From assembly GCA_016271365.2 (NCBI GenBank), contig CM028132.1, forward strand, positions 587,209,001-587,273,000: a stretch of 64,000 nt of DNA, read 5' to 3'. This DNA comes from Neoceratodus forsteri. Lineage: Eukaryota; Chordata; Ceratodontiformes; Ceratodontidae. Numbering within the stretch: position 1 is the first letter of the stretch; every line of letters begins with the position of its first letter. The notes under the pieces are model-generated. The model worked only from the letters and a program-made list of their open reading frames with translations. It had not been told where the DNA came from and did not search any database. A program made the translations under genes and the position numbers. Positions 56,801-64,000 of the stretch are shown here, in pieces.

Positions 56801-57139
56801 AAATTTAGGGCCAAAAGTCACAAACATGGCTGAGATATCCACCTAAGTTGAACCCCCAACCCCCATTTATGCCATTGTACAGCTTACCGGCATTTCTTCA
56901 GTTTGCGGTCGGTTTTGAAGAGTGCAGATGTGTTCCTGCTCCACTGAAGATCATTGCACCAGACTCTGGAGGTAAGTATGAGGTGAAGGGGGTGCGAGGA
57001 GGTGGGGTGCACAGAGGGTGGATGTGGGTTGGGGGAGGGGACCTGACGGTGAGGGACCATTTTCTGTGTTTCAGGTTATTAAAAAAAAAAAGAAAGAAAG
57101 CACCGTGGACTGCTTTCTGTTTTTTGCAGGAGTAAGAGT
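56801..57139. other. No supported gene
   Basis: No recognised coding domain. A short homopolymer-rich stretch (57079-57100, A and AAAG) is present. Confidence 0.45.
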
Positions 57140-57520
57140 TTGGGGCTCATGTGGGGTGGGGTGAGGGCAGGAAAATGCCAACGCGATGGGGGGTTAAACA
57201 TGCCGACAGAGGATTGGGCAACCAATCAGCAAGCATGTCTGTGTTTTGGGGAGATGCTGAGGGAGATTGGGCACCCCCCTCATCAGATTGGGGACAGAGC
57301 ACTGAAGTCGATGGGGATTGGTCCCCTCCATCGGCAAACATGTCTGTGTTCGGGGGGGGGATGATGCCGAGGGGGGTTGGGCATCCCCCTCAGCAGACAA
57401 AATACAACAAACAGGCACATATGCTGACAGGGATTGGGCTCCCCGTTGGCAAATGAACTGGAGAGGGGGCATGCTGACAGGGGGGTTGGGCACCCCCGAA
57501 GTCAGCTTGCTGAGGACTGT
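57140..57520. repeat. G-rich minisatellite-like region
   Basis: A degenerate unit with GGATTGGGCACCCCC and GCAAACATGTCTGTGTT occurs at about 57215, 57267, 57315, 57374, 57430 and 57480, a spacing of 50-60 bases. Open frames in several phases over it follow from the repeat and are not genes. Confidence 0.75.
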
Positions 57521-58239
57521 GAGAGGTGGACGGTGACAGTTACCACCATGTATATTGAAATGTTACACCAGACAAGGCACGCCCTGCAATGAGGGGGTGT
57601 TCCCTTATTGCAGCGGCAAAATCATTTCAAGTTGGTGGCATGCTTGCAGACTACTGTAATTGCCAGCATGCTTCTTCATTGGTGACACACAGATGAGCCC
57701 CAAAAAGCAGTGGCAGCATTGGCCACAACACTGCAGCACCTCCACAACCTACTTCTTCAGCAAGCTGCTACAACATGTTCCTTGTGCATGTGTGCAAACA
57801 AACATAAAAATAAGTGTATATACAACATATATTTTAAACCTGCTAATGAAAACATTAAAGATATTTTTACAAACATTTTTAAAGATGTTTTTGGGACGTG
57901 GGCCTAAATTTCACCATTCCAGACTAAAGATACATGGAAAAATGTCTGAAAGAACAGATTTTCAAGTTCTTTAATTCTAATTCACAAACTTGTTGCTTTT
58001 GGTCAACTATTTGTGCCAAACCATGCCAATTTCTCCTGGTGTGTATTACAGGACTAGTAAAATAGATATCAAGCTATGATTTTAAAATTTTATAGTTTAC
58101 TAATTTTATTATTTCATGGCACCCTCTATGTATGAATACTAGAAGGGAAAGTGTTTGTATTTTTATATATATATATGTAAATAAAAAAGTCCTGTATAGT
58201 GAAATAAAGGCTAGAGGCATTCTTTTTCTCTTTCCTTTT
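57521..58239. other. No supported gene
   Basis: This is AT-rich sequence with no family motif. A short TA run lies at 58160-58176. The segment 58180-58210 loosely resembles 9095-9120, possibly an old repeat in common. Confidence 0.4.
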
Positions 58240-58839
58240 TCCATTTATTTATTTAGGGATTCGGATCATACCTTTGAGCTCAGAGCTCTTTTACAGAGGT
58301 TCCATGTCAAACAGTGACAATGACAGCAATAACAAACAGTTTACATACAATACTTGAATAGTAGGTAGCTAGTACACAATAAGGTTACAATGGCATTCAT
58401 AGTACCAATGGTGATAGTACAGCTTCAAGAGCATAAAACTAGGGTAAAGGACAGTGTTTATATGTAGCGAAGGAAATAAGGAGGTGTGACACCTAGTGTG
58501 AGAGTCCGAGGAGGAGTCAAGGTGAGGGGGGAGCGGGGGTGGGCGGCCAAAGAACTGGCTTTGTCTAGGAGGTTGGGAGGTAGTGATAGTAGGTTGGTTT
58601 TAAGGTTGATCCAGTGAGAGAAAAGGCACAGGGGGGAGAGGAAAATGGAGGGATAGGGCAAGAGAGAAGAGTAGGGGTAAAAGGAAGAGGAAGGAGGATG
58701 TGGATGAGTGGACATTATGGATGTTAGAGTCCTAGTGGCAGTCACAAACTGTCCTAGTAAGAAGGTGTTGCCTTAGGCCATTTTTGAATTGTGAGATGCA
58801 TTGGGAGTTTAGAATGTGCACTGGGATTTCATTGAGCCA

Positions 58840-60120
58840 TTAGGGGGCCATACATCTGAAAGAACACTGTCCCTGCACAGTTCGATGGAAAGGTGTTGAT
58901 AGGGCCCCCCTCATCCTGCCTTTGGTGGTATAGCTGGTAGCACTTGGTATTAGGTTGCTAGAAATGCATGGGGTGGTTTTACCCATTAGCCCCTTTTTTC
59001 CAAGGAGAAATGTTTGGAATATAATCCTGTTCTTTAGTGGCAGCCAATTGCTATCCTCGTATAAGGAGCAGGTGTGCATATTTCGATCTGCAGCCATTGT
59101 GAGCCTACATGCCTTGTTGAGGGCAATGTGAATCCTTTTTAGTGCAGTGTCTGTTGCTGCGCCATAGACCACCAATCCATAGTCAATGGTAGAAAGGATG
59201 ACGCTGGAAACTCGGAGATGGAGGGCCTTTGGAGGGAGATACTTTTTATGCCTATATAGTACACCCAGCTTGGTGTTCACTGCCTTAACCACTGTGTCGA
59301 TGTATTGGGTGAAGGTGAGGTAGTCATCAGTTGTGACCCCTAGGTATTTGAAGGACTGAACTTGTTCCAGCAACTCATCGACTTTATTGGAGATGGTGAG
59401 GGGAAGGAGTTTCTTTTTGTGCTGTGGGCTGGCTGTGAGCATCACCTTGGTTTTACGTAGTTTAATAGAAGTTTATGGCTACAGAACCAGTCTTCCAGCT
59501 TGCAGAAGGATGCCTGCAGCTCGGAGTTAAGGGCGACTATTGATGAACTGCTGGTGAGAAGCAGAGTATCGTCTGCGAAAAGTATCAGTTTAGTGTCACA
59601 GGCTTCAGGAACATTAATTAGAAAGTGGCTGAATAGTAAGGGCCCCAGTATTAACCCCTGTGGGACCCCCTAAAGATACCTCGTTGGAGCTAGATACTGT
59701 GTGCCCAATTTTTACATGTTGGCTTCTGTGTGTTAGGTAGTCCTTGAACCAGCAGACAGCATTAGTTGCAACCCCCAAGTTCTGTAGTTGAGTCAGGAGG
59801 AGAGAGTGATTGACAGTGTCGAAGGCTTTGGTGAGGTCTATGAAGACTGACCCCACCAGCTTTTCTTTGTCGAGTGCCTTGTGCGAGTAGTCAGTGTAGT
59901 CCAGCAAAGCAGTGGAGGTACTATGATTCTGCCTGAAGCCATGTTGGTTGGGACATAACAGGTTGTATTTGTTGAGGTAATCTGTGAGTTGGGTGGCCAC
60001 AATCTTTTCCAGGGCTTTAAATAAGGGAGAGAGGATGTATATTGACCTATAATTGGTGGTGCATGTCATATCACTGTGCTTGTGCACCAGCATCACGAGA
60101 GCCTGTTTTCAGATCCCGGG
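58840..60120 (-). pseudogene. L2-5 reverse transcriptase and C-terminal region
   Basis: On the minus strand 60096-59614 reads LSPLFKALEKIVATQL, NQHGFRQNHSTSTALLDY, VFIDLTKAFDTVNHSLLL and LTHRSQHVKIG. PTGVNTGAL replaces GVPQGSILGPL after a small shift. The catalytic FADD box is intact at 59579-59568. The frame 59445-58840 covers FKYLGVTTDDYLTF, LPPKALHLRV..VILSTIDYG..VYG and WLPLKNRIIFQTF. The long last block makes this C-terminus the best preserved of the L2-1/2/5 group. Confidence 0.86.
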
Positions 60121-60236
60121 GAACTGTGCAAGAGCCAGTGATTTGTTAAATAGTTTTCTAACTGGCATGATGATGACATCCAGTGTTAGGGATAGGAGTT
60201 TCATATCGACTCCATAACTCCCTATTCTGGTCTTGC

Positions 60237-61180
60237 CTAGTATTTTTTTATGTGTTTGTAAGCCTCCTTCACTGATACTTTTTTGAAGTATAAGACAAGG
60301 ATTGAGCCCCTTTGAGGCATGCAGTTGGTTTGTTTCCCAGCAGGGTGCAGGTTGTCAGGGGGCAGCACTCCAGTCAGGTCAGTTAACGCTGTGTTGAGAG
60401 AATTTGCGATGTGCTGAGGGTCAGTAATCATGGCGTTGTTGATGTTGAGCAAGTGGGGGATCTTCTTCTCATCCTTCCCAAGAAGGTTTTTGATGTTCTC
60501 CCAAAAACTCTTCAGATTGCCCCAAGTTTTATTAAGCTGCTCCTTGTGGAAATTCACCTTTGCTTGGTGGATAAGGTTGGTGCAGTGGTTTCTTGCAGCT
60601 CTATAGCATTGGAAGTTGTGTCTGCTGTGAGAGGACCTGTCTTTTTCCCAGAGGTTGTCCCTTTCCTTCATCTGGGTGAGGAGATCCCCTGTGATCCAAC
60701 CATTAACTTGACCCCGAATTTTTCATTTCCTCAGTGGTGCAAGAGATACTAAAATCTTGTTGAAGCCCTCTATAAAGAAACTTAGGGCCTGGTCAATATT
60801 AGGCGCATGATTGATGGGGGACCAGTCATGCTGGGAGAGGGCAGAGGAGAGGTCCCCAAGCTTGCCCGTCCCCAAGACCCTACTGTTAATTATAATAGGC
60901 GGGGGCTTGCTCAGTTTGTTTGACCATGTGAAAGTGACTGGGGAGTGATCACTTAAGGTGTCAGGCAGGACCTTAAGTTCAGAGATTCGAGAAGGGGAAC
61001 TTGAGAGGAGCCAATCGAGGCGGGTGTCTTTTCCTGTTTTGTGATTCCGCCTTGTTGGGCTGTCTACAAGTTGGGTCAGATTGGAAGTAGCGACCATGTC
61101 CTTGAAAGTCATGAATTCCCTGCCCTCCTAGTTGATGTTAAAGTCACCTGTTATGAGAACCTCTGTGACTTTAGAAAGGG
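60237..61180 (-). pseudogene. L2-5 endonuclease remainder and linker
   Basis: On the minus strand the frame 61112-60723 has LTQLVDSPTRR, RLDWLLSS and LSDHSPVTFTW (the SDH box). It then has DWSPINHAPNIDQALSFF, closely parallel to DWSFINLVPSIDHAF of L2-1 near 4737. The linker 60671-60237 carries RDNLWEKDRSS and NFHKEQLNK, again as in L2 ORF2. The LGDFN strand is only partly recognisable near 61130. Confidence 0.8.
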
Positions 61181-61255
61181 TAGCAATTGTATCCAGTATT
61201 TTTGGGAGGCCATCCCTGGTGTTACTGATTAAGTTATTGTTCAAAAATATGTCAA

Positions 61256-61560
61256 TCAAACATAGAAGTTTATTTTCTTTTTTTCTTCTGAAAATTATGA
61301 ATGAAATGAAACATATGGTTCCAAAAGTAACAAGAAGTTTAAGGTCCTGGAAAAGAGAATTTGTGAAAGAAGAAAAAGAAGAAAAAAATAGACAGAATGA
61401 GATAAGAGTGAAGGGGGAGGGGAAAGAGGGAGGTAAAAAGTAGTAGAAAGAAATGAATAAAAGGAGAAAGGGGAAGAAAGGGAGCCTTTTATATCAAATC
61501 TAAAAGCAAAAAAGTGTTTTAAGAAGGCAAAAAGTATTTTAAAGAGGCAAAGACTGTTAA
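61256..61560 (+). repeat. Purine-rich tract
   Basis: From about 61340 to 61500 the + strand is almost entirely A and G. Open frames here are low-complexity Lys/Glu strings without a family. Confidence 0.7.
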
Positions 61561-62386
61561 ATGGAAACTGCAGAGATATTTTATATAAGTGAAGAACATA
61601 TTTTATACAAGCAAGTAATATTTCATAAAACCAAAAAATATTTCAGTAGAGCCTTGGAGGATATTCCATTACATCACTGCTGTAATCCAACGGACCCTTG
61701 GTGGCATTCACGGAAAGGACACATGCCCCTTACGCACATGATCCCTCGGCTGATCACACAGCTATGCAGCACTGGTGGTCTAGGGGTGTGTATATGAGTG
61801 TGCCCGCACTCCATGCCATTCACTAACACAGCGTGCCAAGCAAGGGGGCTCAGGATATGGCAGCGGGAACCCTGCCATTTCTGTTACACCCCTCCAAGGA
61901 TACCTACTGGCTGTGGCAGGACAGGGACTCCCTCCGCCATGGTTCTATGTTATGACAGCGATCACAAAACAGCGATCGCTATCATAGCAAATGTATATTG
62001 CCGAAAAGCATTTTGGCGATATACAAACACAAGCGACCCAACATCTGGCTAGTTACCTGTACTTTGTGGGGTCTTTGCCCCCCTGTACCCCCCCCCCACA
62101 AATAAGGATTGTTAACTCCAGGCGGTGCATGTCGTGGAGGGGGCTAAACATGGACTTAGAAAAAAAAAAAAGAGCCTCAAGCAGCAGTAAAACAGTCATG
62201 TCCCCAGCAGGTCCCAAACCCAATTCCTGCTGCACCATAGCCAGTCACCCTCAACAGCACACCACAGGGCTGGCTCAGCTGCAGCAGGATCCCCTACCCA
62301 TACAAACCTTCCCTCCTATCCCTCCCCTCCATCTCCCTATCCCTCTCCTTCTGGTCACTCCACTCACTATAGGATCACTATCCTAG
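61561..62386. repeat. Sequence with short palindromes, otherwise unassigned
   Basis: A stem pairs 61951-61962 (TATGACAGCGATC region) with 61972-61986. An adjacent 34-base near-perfect palindrome (TGTATATTGCC...GGCGATATACA) lies at 61991-62024. No coding was recognised. Homopolymer runs of C (62090-62097) and A (62160-62172) are present. Confidence 0.55.
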
Positions 62387-62475
62387 CAGGGTAGCTCTTC
62401 ATGATAGCGCTATAAATGAGTCACTGTTTCTAAAGTCGCTCATTTATTATCACTATCATCTCTGGCTACCCTGCA
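62387..62475. repeat. Small fold-back repeat
   Basis: GCAGGGTAGCTCTTCATGAT near the left end pairs with ATCATCTCTGGCTACCCTGC at the right, and an inner ATAAATGAG pairs with CTCATTTAT. The result is a nearly full-length hairpin of about 85 bases. Confidence 0.85.
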
Positions 62476-62619
62476 CCATGCTGCCCCAGTCCAACAGGCT
62501 GAAATGGAGGGCTGGGGTCAGCCATTTGGGCACTCACCCATACTTTAAACACATGGCAGACCCACACCTTCCCAGAATATGCTGCTTGCATGGAGCAGGG
62601 GATCCACTTAGGGACCCAG

Positions 62620-62766
62620 GATGGGCATCCAAAGGTTAGCTTTCTGGAAATATAAGGAGACTCAAAAGGAGGAAGACAGGGCAGTGCATCTAGAAAAACC
62701 AGAGGGAGGCAGGGAAGGCACTCAGGGGAGCCAAGGCAAAGACAGAGGAAAACATAGCAAAGGAAA
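62620..62766 (+). pseudogene. CR1 ORF2 linker fragment
   Basis: Across one shift the sequence reads KEEDRAVHLEKPE, then EGTQGSQGKDRGK / AREALRGAKAKTEENIAKEIK-like. This is the Ala/Lys-rich linker between endonuclease and RT that is common to CR1 ORF2. It stops abruptly where repeat X copy 2 begins. Confidence 0.55.
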
Positions 62767-63250
62767 TTAAACAAGCATTTGTCAATGCCGAATGGTGTCC
62801 TGCTAGCATTGGCATTGGTAGTGCAGGAGTTAGAGACGCATAATAGGAATGGCAGTGAAGTACTGAACTGAAGCCAACGCCACCCTCACCCTGCAGAGAC
62901 TGACAGGCATTGGGGTGTGCCTTTGGGTCATCAGCTATAATGTTTATGCCATTCTACCTCACCCTACCCTGCAGACACTGACAAGTGTTGTGGTGTGCTT
63001 TGGGGTCATTGGGCCTTATACTTACACCATTCCATAAGGAAATATGCTGAGGTGGGTGCAGTATAGGAGAATGGGGTTAACTTTAGGGCCAAACACTGCA
63101 AGGCAGACCTCGATGCCTGTCAGTGGCTGCAGGGTGGGGGTGGGTGTGGGATGTGGCATGGTGTGAGTATTACAGCCAATGATTCCAAGTCACACCCCTG
63201 ATGCCTGTCAGTCCCTACAGGGTGGGGAGTTACAGTTGGAAATCATAATG
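62767..63250. repeat. Palindromic repeat X, copy 2
   Basis: Aligns along its length with 52422-52914, about 10.3 kb away, in the same orientation, with the same inverted blocks (GACAGGCATTGGGGTGTGCC and ATGCCTGTCAGTCCCTACAG). It leads directly into the same satellite-like units. Confidence 0.85.
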
Positions 63251-64000
63251 CCGTAGGTGTTTGTTGGTATTTTTACTCCAAATTTTCAACATGGGTTCTT
63301 TGTGACCCAACCTCATGAAGAGCGGCATTATCAGTTTGTTAGCTGAAAGGTAGTTTTGCACAGCAGCTATGCTATGTGGTGACACAGAGATGAAAACACA
63401 TTTTGGGCAGTATGTGGAGGTGTAATAAAATTGCAAGGTTGAAAATCTGGAGAGAAATATAAAAAATTGGTGAAGTCATGAGCATGCATAGAAAGTATGC
63501 AACACACGTCCGTAACCCAATTATTTTTCGGATTTTTTTAACCACATTTTCAAAATAAGCATTTTGGGACCTCCCCTCATGAACAGTGGCATTGTACTTT
63601 TGTTAATTTGCCTTAAAAGTTAATTTCCCACAGCGACCATGCCATTGTTCGCCACAGGTGCGAAAACACATTTTGGGCAGGATGTGAAAAATGACAGCAG
63701 TACTGTTCATAAGGAGGTGTGAAAAAATGCCAGTGTTGAAAATCTGGCATGAAACTATTAAAACTTTGCGAAGTTACAAGGGTGCATGGAAGCTGCACAA
63801 CGCACACTTGTAACACAGTAATGTTATGGACTTACGTCATCAGATTTTCAACATAGGCATATTAGGACCTCTGCTCATGAACAGTGGCACCATCATTTCC
63901 CCAAACTGTCCTGAAAACTGATTTCACATAGCGGCTGCGCTATTCTGCGCCAGATGTGCGAAAACACATTTCAGCCAGGATATATAAAATGACAGCTATA
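63251..64000. repeat. Satellite-like array, copy 2 (runs off the window)
   Basis: Two and a half units are visible. Equivalent GCGAAAACACATTT points fall at about 63390, 63660 and 63958, so spacing is 270 and 298. The final unit is cut by the window end. Confidence 0.85.

Larger units (their letters stand above)
58240..61255 (-). mobile_element. L2-5: L2-type LINE (minus strand)
   Basis: From right to left it has the C-terminal half of the endonuclease, a linker, the RT and a C-terminal region. A 3' UTR follows, ending in an AAATAAATAAATGG tail at about 58242-58256. It is 5'-truncated in the endonuclease. RT and linker motifs are closest to L2-1 among the copies here. Confidence 0.85.

Noticed and set aside
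57147..57536. Overlapping open frames on both strands
   Set aside because: All phases are open because the region is a degenerate G-rich repeat; none resembles a protein family.
61132..61443. Lys/Glu-rich frame ending in the purine tract
   Set aside because: Low-complexity translation of an A/G run; the upstream part is antisense to L2-5.
1..64000. Host protein-coding exons
   Set aside because: No multi-exon conserved domain was recognised outside transposon coding. Short exon-like signals at 9249-9295 lie in a repeat.
1..64000. LTR retrotransposon or endogenous retrovirus
   Set aside because: I found no paired LTRs, protease, integrase or envelope motifs. The only non-LINE RT is of DIRS type.

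Overview
The window looks like repeat-dominated nuclear DNA of a large-genome vertebrate. I found no host gene, rRNA, or intact protein-coding locus. The mix of L1, CR1 and L2-type LINEs with a tyrosine-recombinase (DIRS-like) retrotransposon, fold-back MITEs and satellite units fits an amphibian (caecilian or salamander) best. Tuatara-, turtle- or lungfish-like genomes are possible, and the sequence alone cannot settle the species. Nearly every long reading frame is a decayed transposon gene, and frames are broken by stops and indels.

Left third (1-23.3 kb, mostly + strand). A short L2-type 3' end (1-335) is followed by an unassigned stretch. An old L1 (L1-A) is split close to the start of its ORF2 by a nearly full-length L2-type LINE (L2-1, about 2199-7093). 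L2-1 has a tandemly duplicated 5' UTR and a 2A-like peptide in front of its endonuclease. A second L1 (L1-B, about 9.77-23.34 kb) is split inside ORF1 by a third L1 (L1-C, 10523-16945). L1-C has an 18-base imperfect target-site duplication and an intact YADD box in its reverse transcriptase.

Middle (23.35-36 kb, - strand). A DIRS-like element reads right to left: gag, reverse transcriptase/RNase H, tyrosine recombinase. Two LINEs in the same orientation divide it into three blocks: L2-2 (about 33.73 to 29.86 kb) within gag, and L2-4 (about 29.09 to 26.20 kb) between gag and RT. A third, very short LINE 3' end sits inside its RT. A tRNA-like SINE lies near 35.6 kb.

Right half (36-64 kb). Two copies of an unclassified element with terminal inverted repeats occupy 36.28-44.56 kb (copy 1) and 46.21-52.08 kb (copy 2). 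Copy 1 is opened by a second AT-rich inverted-repeat element (38115-44050), which itself carries an L2 LINE (L2-3) and several hairpin repeats. Copy 2 is opened by a MITE and by a CR1. Comparing the copies gives the empty site for each insertion. Then follow a roughly 297-base satellite-like repeat interrupted by another CR1, a G-rich minisatellite, a minus-strand L2-type LINE (58.24-61.25 kb), several hairpins, and a second copy of the palindrome-plus-satellite block running off the right edge.

No genes cooperate here in a host pathway. The information in the window is a stratigraphy of nested insertions. Its most notable sequence features are the 2A-like motifs in two L2-type LINEs, the repeated L2-1 5' UTR, the dismembered DIRS element and the unnamed inverted-repeat elements.
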